Assembly: GCA_964036045.1 (NCBI GenBank) | Contig: OZ038399.1 | Location: 23,012,170 to 23,076,169, forward strand | Length of the DNA: 64,000 bases | Source of the DNA: Eutreptiella sp. 'Long Island Sound 2002' | Taxonomy: Eukaryota; Euglenozoa; Euglenophyceae; Eutreptiales; Eutreptiaceae | Reading direction: 5' to 3' | Shown: positions 17,494 through 28,222 of the stretch, in pieces | Layout of the letters: every line of letters starts with the position of its first letter | Position numbering within the stretch: position 1 is the first letter of the stretch | Notes under the pieces: generated by a model | Databases searched by the model: none | The model's input: the letters and a program-made list of their open reading frames with translations, nothing else | Told to the model about the DNA's origin: nothing | Program-made: the position numbers and the translations under genes

Positions 17494-19447
17494 CTACAAG
17501 AAGTCGCCAAACACACGCTTGTAGATCAAATCAGACTTTGTGTCCGATGCCTTCGGCTTTGCACGCGGATTTGTGTTCCGCGCACAAGCGTTACGGATGT
17601 CCTTCACAAGCATCTCTTCCAGTTCTCGAATAAATCGTTTGTCGTTCACCAACCGACCCTCTGCGCCCTTTGGGTACGCCTCGGGCACCTCGAAAAACTT
17701 CCGACAGATGAACACGGATGGACGGGCATCATCACTTGTGGGGGGGTTAGAAGAGGAAGTGGACTGCGGGGTTTGTGGAGGGGCCTTAACATTGCCCTTC
17801 ACTGACTTCCCATCTTGGGCCACGTCCTCGGGGTTGGAGGCCGGGAAGGCAAGGGAATCTCCCACCTTTGGCTCCGAGGAGGAGGCAGCAATGTTGCCCT
17901 GGGGTTCCGAAAGAGGATCCTCTTCATCGAAAAGGAGGGGGGAAGTAGATGGGGGCAGGGACTCAGGGTTGGAGGCTGGAGGAGAAGGAGATTCTCCGGG
18001 CTTCCAGCAAGTCAACTCCTTTTCCCACCCATTCTCCGGGATGGTGCCGGGGACTCGGACGGAGCGATCTGCATTGATGATGCGCAGTGCTTCATTGATG
18101 AATCCTTTCGGCAAACGTGTAACAACAACATCGTCCAGGCTTCCCCTGTGGTCGGATGACATGAAACAGGCATTGCAACCAGGCTTTGAGCTCGGGCCAT
18201 ATCTTCTTGGCGGATGAGCCAATGCCCGTGGCCCCATCGCTCATCACATAATCAACGTCCCAATCGAAGTCGGGATACATGCGTTCCATGGCCTCCTTCA
18301 CCTTCCGCAAAAAAAACCGCAACGCCACTTTGTTCTCCGTACCAACCACGGCCACGGCAATTATCACCATGGTGTGGGCCGTAGTGAGGGTACACAACAG
18401 CAGGATTCGGTTCTTTTCGCAGATGGTCTCTCCGGTGCCATCAACGGCTATCCAGATCGGTCGACCGCTCTTTTTGGCCTCCGCAGCATGGAGTCGTGCT
18501 GCACGAAGCCACTGCAAAGTGCTATACACAATGCATAATTGGTCCGGAGTTTTCATCGTGGATCCGAGTAGCAGTATGGTACTGTCTGTGGTGTCCTTTG
18601 TTGCATGCTGGGGGGTGTTCTGAAGCAACTCGTGCAACTGTGCACGTGTCATGCGTGATACCACACCGAAGCGCTTGCGCTTGACATTCGTGATGTGCGC
18701 ACTCACTAACCGCCGGGGACGACGTCGAGTAAATTGCCGACAATTGCGTGTATCAGACAAGTCGCGGGCGATCCGGGAAGGTTTGTGTTTTGACTGAAAA
18801 TAAGCCTCTTCAACCTTCTCCCTCCCACCTCCTGCCAGCCAATCCCCTTGGGGCAGTACCTTGCCTTCCCACCCATGGTAGCAGCAAGTTGAGTTATGTG
18901 ACTCAAGAACCTCGGACTGCCAAACACCGCTTTGTTCACCGTCCACCGGTGCAACGTAGCGCACCCGCACTTTGGCATCACATTTCGGTTTGTGGTCGGG
19001 CTTGGCCAAAAAAACATCATCCTCATCCCTTTGCACCACCTGAAAGCCCTTATCAGCCAAATACTGATGCACATCCCGTTGGGTAGTGCGGAGAGTCTGG
19101 ACGGCATGCTGCAGCGTGGGCTTCTTCCTGACAAAATCTGTATCAGACATTGTGATTGTAAAAAAAGTCTGCAACCACTTGTCGAGCTCTGCCTGCCCTG
19201 CAGGTGCGCCGCCGTCCTCTGAATCCACAGGTGCTGTGGGCCATAGCACCTTATAATACACCGCCTTGGACCCGGCCCCCGATATATGTCGTACATCGGG
19301 CTCGGCACCCTTCTTCTTGAGGAATGCGGCACAAGGACCCTTGGTCTCGTTTGTGGCAGCCATCATGGCTTCTAACAATGGCTTTGACTGCACGAAGTCG
19401 GCTTCATTGCCGGTGAAACGCAAGTTTTGTCTTGTCCAATCTTCCAT
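17494..19447 (-). pseudogene. MULE-type (Mutator-like) transposase, frameshifted
   Basis: Starts at MEDWTRQNLRF (ATG complement 19445-19447). The N-terminal part has two similar segments (FTGNEADFVQSKPLLEAM and SDTDFVRKKPTLQHAV) and a Cys/His region (HNSTCCYHGWEG) like FLYWCH/WRKY-type DNA-binding fingers. The catalytic core is recognisable: IWIAVDGTGETI (first Asp), YVMSDGATGIGSSAKKIWPE (second Asp) and LQCLFHVIR (C..H motif of the MULE core). Near 18160-18200 the frame is lost. The other phase continues SSDHRGSLDDVVVTRLPKGF and then runs through a Ser/Pro-rich linker to FICRKFFEVPEAYPKG and a stop at 17494. The last catalytic acidic residue is not evident, so the core looks partly deleted. 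A cut-and-paste role is inferred from the family. Confidence 0.7.
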
Positions 19448-20295
19448 GATGTGGATGGAAAAGTTGAGATACACAATACAAAGTGCCAATGGACGAAAAA
19501 ATGGTTGTCTATTCGGCACACTGCCACGAGGTGGATGGGCCCCGTCACATGCCATGCAACATACAACAATACAAGAACTGGTACAACACTCTTACACACA
19601 AACCCCACTGGCACTTAACACGCAACAGCACCAGTGTGGCCTCTCTGAGCTCCATTTCGGCATCCGGGTTGTTGTAAAAGGCCTCCCTTCAGCCGACAAC
19701 AAGATGACCCTTGGCGACCTGTTGCCCCCTCCCGAGTCATCAGTTTTCTACGGCCACCGCCACGGCATCCTCAAACACCATGGATTTCTGAATAAAGTAC
19801 CGGCGGTCAACAGGGACTTACACGGTGTCCATATGCAATTCCCCTCGCCAAAGCGACGGCACACATGCATTGTGTACCTAACCATGCCATCACACCATGG
19901 CACACTTTTATAAGTGCCCATGAGCAAAGACAACTACTCGTGGCACTGCCTGGATATGTTATTTGCCATTTGTGGGCACCAACAAGTGTGTTGCCTGTGG
20001 TCATAGCAACTCGAGGTGGAGGTCGCCGACCACCGCCCACAAGGGTACATCACCTCTCCCCGCTTACACCACCTGTGCAACACACAAGCCTCGGCCCATT
20101 GGAAGAGAAATAGAAGAAATGCCAATATAAAATGGGTATGTCTGGCACGGCCCCCTTTGCAAGTCAAAGGGGGGCACAACACCCCAAACCTAATGGTGCA
20201 ATGAGCCGTTACCCGCCGGCCAGCACGCTCAAGGCACCGTAGGGTCCCTGTGCAAGGGACAAAAAGCAGAAATGCTTAGTCCTAGACCCCGACTC
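19448..20295. other. 5' flank of the MULE transposase; no other gene
   Basis: Moderate-GC non-coding sequence between the transposase start and the right 85-bp array. No TIR-like match to 16629-16760 was seen. Confidence 0.4.
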
Positions 20296-20687
20296 CAGAG
20301 CGGGGGGCAAAATCAGAAGTGGCCCACAAGTGGGCAAAGTGGCTACCTCACCCCTGCCGTATCGGGGATCCCCACCGCTTCAGAGCGGGGGGCAAAATCA
20401 GAAGTGGCCCACAAGTGGGCAAAGTGGCTACCTCACCCCTGCCGTATCGGGGATCCCCACCGCTTCAGAGCGGGGGGCAAAATCAGAAGTGGCCCACAAG
20501 TGGGCAGAGTGGCTACCTCACCCCTGCCGTATCGGGGATCCCCACCGCTTCAGAGCGGGGGGCAAAATCAGAAGTGGCCCACAAGTGGGCAAAGTGGCTA
20601 CCTCACCCCTGCCGTATCGGGGATCCCCACCGCTTCAGAGCGGGGCGCAAAATCAGAAGTGGCCCACAAGTGGGCAAAATGGCCACC
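20296..20687 (-). repeat. 85-bp tandem repeat array, inverted relative to 15842-16628 (4.6 units)
   Basis: Units start at CAGAGCGGGG at 20296, 20381, 20466, 20551 and 20636, and end at about 20687. Each is the reverse complement of the left-array unit. Here CATTTTG usually reads CACTTTG on the complementary strand, so the two arrays were homogenised separately. Confidence 0.95.
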
Positions 20688-22733
20688 AGCATGCACAGCC
20701 AAAGAAGAGAGATCAGGCTGATCACAGACCGGAGCGACCGGCCCTAGGCTCCTTTCACCAAAGTCTGTAAACCAGGAAGTACTTAGGAGTAATCTGCACA
20801 TGCAAAGTGTAATGTTGACCGCTCAGACTTGGCCAGCCACATACAGATGATGCACTTGCAGACAAGGAGGGGCTGCCGCGGGGGCAGTGATGCTACAATG
20901 GGGAGCGGTGGGACTGGCATCCACAAAAGTGCGCCCCCCCCCCCCCCTTTCCCCCCCTTCCCGCTCCCGTTGGACACAGACTACCTCGGGCAACGAAAGC
21001 AGGCCACACCCCAGCCCAGCCAGCCTTTGTGGAACCCCCCCCTTAGGCACCCATTAAGCGCCCATTAGGCTAGGGAGGATGCTGTCCTATGTGCTTAGGG
21101 CAGCGGCGGCTTCGGAGAGAAAACAACGTGCCATCGGCTTGCTTCAAAATGGGGGAAAACGCTTGCTGGAAATTATGGGTCAGGCTGGGGTGCTCCCCGC
21201 GATATACCCAAATAGTGCCAGAATGGGACTTGGCTGGCCAACTGGCCGGAAGCGATTTTTTCAACATGTGCGCGCGGCGCGACGCGCAAACAAGTTCCCG
21301 TTTTCGCCGGGAATTTGGTGTTTCACTTAGTAAGGGTTTGGGCATCCACTACTGGCTCCTCGGCGCGGACCCACCAGCAGGTCCCCTTCGTACAGCTCTC
21401 CGTTGAACCCCCCCCAACACCCAACTTCTGCCAGCTCAGCATGTAAATAGAGGTGGCGCCTCCGGTGACATGGACTCTGGAATCTCCGGTTTTCTGCCTT
21501 TCAAAAAGAGGCATTCAGCCCTACATACACGGCACATCCTCCCCGTACTGTGGCCACCTTCTTCGAAGACTGGTGTCTCTATGTACATGTGCCGGCTCTC
21601 TGTGCCAGCACTTGCTATCCCCTACCCAACGTCAAGTAACACCGTTGCTTGTGCTGTGGAGTGGTTATTTCCCCTATCCCACCGTCCCTACGTCTACACT
21701 CTTCTGTACCTAGGTGGTAATTGCAGAAGTGGTTTGTTTTTTCCGTCTTTCATTCCTGTGTCCTGGCTAGAACTATTTCCCTGTTTTTGCAACGCTTTCT
21801 TTTGGTTTGGGTTTGGCACTTGTGTTTGCTTTTGTTTCATGTGTGGTTTTCCATTTGTTATATTTTTACTCGCAACCGTGAGCACATCTGCAGAGACTAC
21901 CTGCACGCTGCAAATTACAACGTCCCAAGGTCACCGAGTCAGCTATCCTCCTCTATCGGTCTGCTCAGGGCGCGGTGTCGCAGCACCTGCACCCCAGCCA
22001 CCAGCCGGTGGCTCGCTCTCAGACGGGTGGGGTCCCAGGCAGCCCTACTCAGCGAGGCTGCATATGGCCACCTCATCCAAAGGTGGGCGCTGGGGTGCAA
22101 CTGTCCATGTCCCCAACCCCACGGGTCTGCAAACCCCTGCACTTCCATGAGCATTCAATCACGTCACTAAACTGGTACAGTGCATGTCAATTACCTGGGC
22201 GCAGCGCCAAGCAGTATGGGCACATGTTGGTCATCCCCTGAATGTCTGTTGAGGGGAACCAACCGGAATGCTTCCCTGCTAGAAGTTGAGCTGCCACACC
22301 GCATGCAAAGCATTGGGGTGAGCGTGAGTCCACGTGGGGGAGACATATATCGATACAGCCATGCACTGCACAGTGGAAATCATACAGTCGCCATAGCAAA
22401 CAAGGTCAGGGTATATCCACCGTGACCCCAGCCAATGCTACTAACCCCCTTTGTATAGGCCACGCCCTTGTCCAAGCTACAGTAGGCGTAGGGACCGTAA
22501 TAATTGTGTACGTAAGGCAATTACACACAAAATGTAGTGCGGCCACATAAGACATGGGTTTGTCGTCACATTTGCCAATTTCAGCACATGTGGCCCCCTG
22601 CTGGTGCACCAGAAATTGTTGTTTTAGTCTGATGCATCCCATAGGTCCTGAATTGCCAATTTCAGCACATGTGGCCTGCGCACGACTGCATTACATGTCA
22701 CATTGCCTACACTTGTTCCTGTAGCCAGTGCTG
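20688..22733. other. About 2 kb without a recognised gene
   Basis: Several 60-230-codon frames exist on both strands but none shows a domain. A direct repeat TTGCCAATTTCAGCACATGT(GGCC) occurs near 22565 and 22653, just before the glycosyltransferase gene. A pyrimidine-rich tract ending TTGTTCCTGTAG lies directly upstream of the ATG at 22734 and could be a 3' splice site, putting an upstream exon in this region. Confidence 0.4.
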
Positions 22734-25700
22734 ATGGGGGCAGGGATGGGTGTGGTTGCTCTGAGCGCTACTGCTGTCATGGTGGCCACTGTGGCGGCGC
22801 TAGTGATGCGCTACACGCGGTGGCGCGCGCTCGGGGTGGCCACACTCACCCTCGGCAGCCTGTATTTCGCAAGACTGTCCCATCAGCCACACTTTTTGCC
22901 GTCGCCGGCTCCGCGGCTGCCTGTGACGGCGGCCCCATCTCCGCTGTGCCGGCCGCCGTGCCCATCAGCTGTTTCGGCGACAACGACGGCGTTGCAGCAG
23001 CAGCCCGCACCGGTGTCGTCGTGGCAGGCGGTTGGCGTGGATGTAGTGGCCCACGACCTCGGTGAGGTGGTGGCCCACTCCCCCGACGAGTGCTACCAGC
23101 GCTGCGAGCGGATGACGGTGCAGTGCCAAGGTGCGGTGTGGAGCCGGGGCTCAGGGCTATGCTTCCTGAAGAGTTCGCTGTGCAACCAAACGATAAGTGG
23201 GTCCGACTGGCACCTGCTGCTTGTGCCGCACCGGTACTCCGGCGGTGTGCACCCCGGCCATGATCTTTGCTATCCCGGGACAACGACGGTGCCGTCTCCC
23301 CTTGCGGCTGTTGGTGTGGATGTAGTGGGCCACGACGTCGTCGATGTGGTGGCACGCTCGCCCGACGAGTGCTACCAGCACTGCGCGCGGATCACCGTTG
23401 GGTGCCAAGGTGCGGTGTGGAGCCGACGCCAAGAGCTATGCTTCCTGAAGCGTTCGCTGTGCAACCAGACGAAAGCTGGGCCCGACTTGCACCTCCTGCT
23501 GGTGTCACATCGGTACTCAGGCGGCGTGCACCCCGACCGTGACCGCTGCCACCTCCCGGGCCAAGGGAACACGACGGCGTTGCAGCAGCAGCCCGCACCA
23601 GTGTCGTCGTGGCAGGCCGTTGGCGTGGATGTAGTGGCCCACGACCTCGGTGAGGTGGTGGCCCACTCCCCCGACGAGTGCTACCAGCGCTGCGAGCGGG
23701 TGACGCACCCAGTTGCATGCCAAGGTGCGGTGTGGAGCCGGGGCTCAGAGATGTGCTTCCTCAAAAGTTCGCTATGCAACCAGACGAAAGGTTCGCCCCA
23801 CCTGCACCTGCTGCTGGTGTCGCAGCGGTACTCGGGCGGCGTGCACCCCGGCCGTGACCGCTGCCACCTCCCGGGCCAAGGGAACACGACGGCGTTGCAG
23901 CAGCAGCCCGCACCAGTGTCGTCGTGGCAGGCCGTTGGCGTGGATGTAGTGGCCCACGACCTCGGTGAGGTGGTGGCCCACTCCCCCGACGAGTGCTACC
24001 AGCGCTGCGAGCGGGTGACGCACCCACTTGCATGCCAAGGTGCGGTGTGGAGCCGGGGCTCAGAGATGTGCTTCCTCAAAAGTTCGCTATGCAACCAGAC
24101 GAAAGGTTCGCCCCACCTGCACCTGCTGCTGGTGTCGCAGCGGTACTCGGGCGGCGTGCACCCCGGCCGTGACCGCTGCCACCTCGTGTGCGACGGGTGG
24201 TGGGCAGCCTGCACCGCTCAGTGCGAACCCGCCGGGCGGCGCAAGTGGATCGCAACCCGCAATGCGTCGGCATCGGCCCTGTGCCCCACATGGTCCCCTG
24301 CGTGTGCACCCGGCGACGGCGGCTGCAGTTCCGTGACCAGGCAGCGCGCGGCCCACGCCAAGAACGAGATCCTCCCAATGTGGAACGATGATGCCTTGGT
24401 GTATATAGTGGCCGTCCTGAGCGCGCGCGACAACCTGGCACGGCGCCAGGCCGGCCGCAGTGTCTGGCTTGCCGACTTCCGACGGCAGTCCCTGGCGCAC
24501 GGGGTGCCCTCCCGCGTCGTCTTTGTGGTCGGCGGTGGGGAGCGGGACAGCGCAAAGGCAGCCGCCGCTGATGCGGAGCTGCTCGCGGAGCAGCAGCGCC
24601 ACCGGGACCTCATGTTTGTGGAGATCGAGGACACGTACCACACCAGCGCCCAGAAGATGCTGGGCTTTTACCGGCAACTGCACTGGGGGTTTGGAGGCCG
24701 ATGCAAAGCAGAGGACCGGGCGCGCTGCCCCCGGCCCTTTGTCGCGGTCATCAAGATGGACGACGATGCCGCGGTGTTGCCGACGGCGGTCCCGGCGCTT
24801 GCCGCGGCGGCCTTTCAGGACCCGCTGCGGTCGCCCGCTCCGCGCTGGCAAGCCGGCTTTCGCGCGAACATGATCCCCCTGCGCGATGGCCCATGGGCGA
24901 TCCCACGGGCCGATTGGGCGGCGGATTTGTGGCCGGTTTTCGCCAGCGGGCCCGGGCACGTGCTGAACTGGGCCTTTGTGGACTGGCTTGGGCGCCACGC
25001 GGTGGTGCTGCCGACCCACGTCTGGATGGAGGACGCGGCCCATGGGATCTGGTTCGACCTCGCGGCTCGCGGGACGCCTCCGGACGCAGGCCGGGCCTGC
25101 CGCCTGTTCGACGACCGGTTTCCTCTTTTCCCGTACCGCTGCAGCGCGTCGTCCATCACCACCGGCGCCGTCATGGGCCCGGGGGACCGCAGCGACAGGG
25201 AGCGCCTAGCGGCCATGGTCGCGGCGTACCGCAGAATTTCTGGTGCGCCAGCGACGACCCCGGAGCCGAATCAGACGATGGAGTTCGTCACCCAGTGTCG
25301 CAGGCGGCAGCCCGATATTACGCGAGCGGAGAGCGGGTCCTCACCGCGAATTGTCGCCCAGGAACTGGTGCGCAGTCTTGAGCGCCGCGCGACGCGCTTG
25401 TGTTGGATCCCGCCTGGAGTCACGGCCGGTGTGGAGGTGGGCAGGTGCGCGCGATGCATCGTGAGGCTGGCGGCCACGGCACTGTCTGCTCACCTCGATC
25501 CGGCTCTGTGGCCATCATCAGCTCGGTCCAACCGCAGTGCACTGCCTGAACGGGTGCTGCAAGGCACAGCGCGCGAGGCCATTGAGATCTGCGGTCCCAG
25601 CGGCAACATGACCCTGACGCTTGGCAATGGCTCTGCCGGTGCTCTGCCTTTGCACGACTTTTACTCAGTTTCCGCGGCAGAGTCTGTGGATTCTGCTGCA

Positions 25701-25772
25701 AATGTGTCTGTGGCAACAGACCGCAGCCTGTGCACAGAATATGCGGCTGTGTGCGACCGCATGGCGCCCTAG
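22734..25772 (+). CDS. PAN/apple-repeat GT31-type glycosyltransferase, type II membrane protein
   Basis: 1012 codons from ATG. An N-terminal hydrophobic segment (VVALSATAVMVATVAALVM, about residues 7-25) is a likely signal anchor, so the protein would lie in the Golgi lumen. Four modules of about 80-105 residues follow, each with DECYQ(R/H)C, GAVWSR and LCFLK…CNQT, six Cys in a PAN/apple-like pattern. The catalytic part reads LVYIVAVLSARDNLARRQ, RVVFVVGG, RDLMFVEIEDTYHTSAQKML, AVIKMDDDA (the DxD metal/UDP-sugar site), FASGPGHVLNWAFV and VWMEDAAHGIWF. These are the ordered motifs of beta-1,3-glycosyltransferases of family GT31. Several NxT/S sites occur. PAN modules suggest carbohydrate or protein binding that directs the enzyme. 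Substrate unknown. Intact, and the best host-gene candidate here. Confidence 0.8.
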   Translation: MGAGMGVVALSATAVMVATVAALVMRYTRWRALGVATLTLGSLYFARLSHQPHFLPSPAPRLPVTAAPSPLCRPPCPSAVSATTTALQQQPAPVSSWQAVGVDVVAHDLGEVVAHSPDECYQRCERMTVQCQGAVWSRGSGLCFLKSSLCNQTISGSDWHLLLVPHRYSGGVHPGHDLCYPGTTTVPSPLAAVGVDVVGHDVVDVVARSPDECYQHCARITVGCQGAVWSRRQELCFLKRSLCNQTKAGPDLHLLLVSHRYSGGVHPDRDRCHLPGQGNTTALQQQPAPVSSWQAVGVDVVAHDLGEVVAHSPDECYQRCERVTHPVACQGAVWSRGSEMCFLKSSLCNQTKGSPHLHLLLVSQRYSGGVHPGRDRCHLPGQGNTTALQQQPAPVSSWQAVGVDVVAHDLGEVVAHSPDECYQRCERVTHPLACQGAVWSRGSEMCFLKSSLCNQTKGSPHLHLLLVSQRYSGGVHPGRDRCHLVCDGWWAACTAQCEPAGRRKWIATRNASASALCPTWSPACAPGDGGCSSVTRQRAAHAKNEILPMWNDDALVYIVAVLSARDNLARRQAGRSVWLADFRRQSLAHGVPSRVVFVVGGGERDSAKAAAADAELLAEQQRHRDLMFVEIEDTYHTSAQKMLGFYRQLHWGFGGRCKAEDRARCPRPFVAVIKMDDDAAVLPTAVPALAAAAFQDPLRSPAPRWQAGFRANMIPLRDGPWAIPRADWAADLWPVFASGPGHVLNWAFVDWLGRHAVVLPTHVWMEDAAHGIWFDLAARGTPPDAGRACRLFDDRFPLFPYRCSASSITTGAVMGPGDRSDRERLAAMVAAYRRISGAPATTPEPNQTMEFVTQCRRRQPDITRAESGSSPRIVAQELVRSLERRATRLCWIPPGVTAGVEVGRCARCIVRLAATALSAHLDPALWPSSARSNRSALPERVLQGTAREAIEICGPSGNMTLTLGNGSAGALPLHDFYSVSAAESVDSAANVSVATDRSLCTEYAAVCDRMAP
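23556..24185 (+). repeat. Two 315-bp tandem copies encoding PAN modules 3 and 4
   Basis: 23556-23870 and 23871-24185 are nearly identical (period 315 bp = 105 codons). The first PAN module (from about 22980) shares most of the sequence and module 2 is more diverged, so the last duplication is recent or homogenised by conversion. Confidence 0.9.
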
Positions 25773-26013
25773 TCTCTAGTGCACCTAAATCCTGGTTGTA
25801 CCGAGCAAACTTCAAGAAAGCTAAACCTAATTACAGGGGGGGGGGGGAATTTCGCCAGGGGAGAATTTCGCGGGGAAAATTTCGCCGTTAAGAAAGGTGG
25901 CGAAATTTTCCCCTGGCGAAATTTTGGCGTAACAGTTCCATCCTTCACCACAGCTGCAGGCATTGTGTTTCCTGAGCAGGGCCAGGCGCGATTACGAACG
26001 CGCTTGTGCCTGT
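25773..26013. repeat. Left inverted end of a hAT-like element and short flank
   Basis: From about 25836 (CAGGGG…) the sequence is built of GGGGA(A)AATTTCGCC-type units in alternating orientation (25845-25930). The mirror-image end lies at 28378-28448, and another copy at 26275-26343. Confidence 0.6.
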
Positions 26014-26430
26014 TGATGCCTTGAAAAAGAAGCCTGCACCTTCTGCACCAGTTACTGGATCGTCTGCATCAGAAATCATGAAGCTGCGCAAGAAACGCTT
26101 GGCCCAGGCGCGTTCGTAGGCGCGCCTGGCTCCTCTTGGAAAACACAATTCTGGGACCATGTTGTGGCAACCTGTTGCAGTTTTGGACCCTCTGTGTAGT
26201 GCATGTGTTGTTGTTTTGTGACCATTGGAGACTGCTTCAGGCAGGGTTTGTTTGGGGCTTTGGGGATTTCAAGGGTGGCGAAATTTTCCCCTGGCAAAAT
26301 TATCCCCTGCGAAATTGTCCCCGGGCGAAATTTCCCCCCCCATGTAATTCTGAGTAGGTCGTGCGTATAAAGTTAGTCCCACGCAATCTAGAATTAATTG
26401 CAAAAAAAAAATTAATTGTAGCCGTACCAG
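26014..26430 (+). repeat. About 415-bp direct repeat, left copy (carries an element right end)
   Basis: Matches 28117-28530 almost base for base, from TGATGCCTTGAAAAAGAAGC through the inverted-end units to GAATTAATTGCAAAAAAAAA. It encodes the same C-terminal tail (KLRKKRLAQAR). The left copy follows an element left end within 100 bases, so 25836-26343 looks like an internally deleted derivative of the element. Confidence 0.8.
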
Positions 26431-26644
26431 GCTTCGTTTATAAGAGCTATTTTGCAATGGGGGGGGGGGTCTGGGTGGGTGGGTCTTCAGCTGGGTGGGT
26501 GGGTCTGAAGCTCTGGACCCCCCCCCCCTTATAATTCTGAGGGTCTCCTGGGTTGGGGTCCTGCCACCCCTTCTTTCTTTGCTTACAGGTGCCTTGTCTG
26601 GCGGTTTGCTGGTGCCCCCTTCCGCTTTGTTTTGTGCAGGCACC

Positions 26645-28222
26645 ATGCCAAAATCTTCTTGTGGTTGTGGGGCACTGGTTGGAGCCTCTGAGCAGGCCAA
26701 AAGGGAGCACCTGAAGAGTGACAGGCACAAGCAATGGGAGAAAGCCAAGAAAACCCAGCGCCCACTCAATTTTCCCAAGGTGACTCCTGTGCAGCCAACA
26801 GAAGCTTCATCATCCAGTTCTAGCAGCAGCAGCAACAGCTCTCAGCAGTGTAACAATGCAGCACAGAGTGGCAGTGCTGCACAGACCCACAGTGCTGCAC
26901 AAAGTGCAAGTTCTGCACAGAGCAGTGCACAGAGTGGCAGTGCTGCACAGACCAACAGTGCTGCAGAGAGTGGCAGTTCTGCACAGAGCAACAGTGCAGC
27001 ACAGAGTGGCAGTGCTGCACAGACCAACAGTGCTGCAGAGAGTGGCAGTTCTGCACAGAGCAACAGTGCAGCACAGAGTGGCAGTGCTGCACAGACCAAC
27101 AGTGCTGCAGAGAGTGGCAGTTCTGTATAGTCCAGCAGCCCTGCACAGAGCAATAGTGCGCCACAGTGTCCAGAACAGAGCAGCAGTACTGCAAAGGGCA
27201 AGAGTCGTGCACAGAGCAGCAATCCCTCTGAGGGTGCTAACTGTCCTCAAGGTGTCATAGGAGGGACACAGCCAGCCAACACCAACAACAACGCCAACAA
27301 CAAGGCCACAGCACACACAACAGCACAACCCAGCCCCAACACAACCACCACACCGATGAAAGACAAAGCACGTACCACCACACCCAGTGCACTCTTGACA
27401 CCAACAACCCCAGCCACCCCACAGACTCCCACAACCAAAAAACCATCGTACGCTGCCATCGTGAAGGCCATCAAGGTTTTGGCAGACATGTCCGCCATTC
27501 CCAACTGTGAGCGCCACAACAAGGCACAGGAGTTTGCGTCGCCGCTGCATAAGACTGCACCTGTTGCCAATTTGCATGAGTTGACTCAAGCTGCGCAGGA
27601 GCTCCGTCAACCCCGTTGCGAGGTCCCTTTTGTCGTACGCGATTTTCGTTGTCCTGTTGTAGACACCGTGCCCGTTGAGACCCGAGTTGAGTGCCGAGCA
27701 ACGTTGATGGGTACACAAACCCACATGCCATACAACCGCCATCCAGACTTGCTCACTTGTGTTTGACGGGGCCTCGGTCAACCACGCGTTGCATGGGCAC
27801 ATTATGGAGCAGGACGGTGACATTCTTGGGACCGTGGATGTGAGCCATCAGCTTGATCGTGCGGTTGTACATGCTGTCCGGACCAGTCCAATGTATGGCA
27901 AGTATGTGCCTGCGGTGCAAAGCATCACCAATACTATTCGCAAGTCCGAAGTCCACAGCTTGACCATGGAGGCCATGTCCACCGATGGGGAGCAGGCGTT
28001 GCAGCGCATCATCAAGACGCGTTGGTCACGGAGTTTGTTCACGGCGATTACTATTTTCATGTCACGATATGTGCTTGTGCGTGGCATTGTCAAGGACTTG
28101 ACGGCAAACGGCAAGGTGATGCCTTGAAAAAGAAGCCTGCACCTTCTGCACCAGTTACTGGATCGTCTGCATCAGAAATCATGAAGCTGCGCAAGAAACG
28201 CTTGGCCCAGGCGCGTTCGTAG
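26645..28222 (+). pseudogene. hAT-like transposase with Ser/Ala/Gln repeats, broken
   Basis: Begins at ATG after a TTTTGTGCAG splice-acceptor-like tract: MPKSSCGCGALVGASEQ, with Cys and His (CxC…HLKSDRH) that may form a BED-like finger. A Ser/Ala/Gln tract of 24-residue repeats follows. A TAG at 27128-27130 interrupts the repeat where sister units read GCACAG (two C-to-T changes). The same phase then stays open to 27766 through a Thr/Pro/Asn linker and KPSYAAIVKAIKVLADMSAI. A +1 shift near 27759 leads to VFDGASVNHALHGHI, VDVSHQLDRAVVHAV and IIKTRWSRSLFTAI. That pattern (DGA…, DxSHxLxxA, TRW) is typical of hAT-type transposases. A last shift near 28120 gives the C-terminus KLRKKRLAQARS. Non-functional; family call moderate. 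Confidence 0.55.
26934..27127 (+). repeat. 72-bp in-frame tandem repeat (2.7 units)
   Basis: The unit starts AGTGGCAGTGCTGCACAGAC at 26934, 27006 and 27078 and encodes a 24-residue Ser/Ala/Gln-rich repeat. The complementary strand is also stop-free, which creates spurious Cys/Leu-rich frames. Confidence 0.9.

Larger units (their letters stand above)
15842..20687 (-). mobile_element. Candidate MULE-type transposon bounded by inverted 85-bp arrays
   Basis: A transposase gene of the Mutator-like superfamily (minus strand, 17494-19447) sits between two arrays of one 85-bp repeat in opposite orientation. Long, internally repetitive inverted ends are known for some MULEs. I could not find a target-site duplication at the outer edges (9 bp expected), so whether the arrays are the element ends or later satellite expansions is open. 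Confidence 0.45.

Noticed and set aside
21470-22150. 226-codon ORF upstream of the glycosyltransferase
   Set aside because: No domain, irregular composition and no splice or start context; probably chance.
26810-27823. 337-codon minus-strand Cys/Leu-rich frame
   Set aside because: Antisense of the 72-bp Ser/Ala/Gln repeat; repetitive and without a domain.
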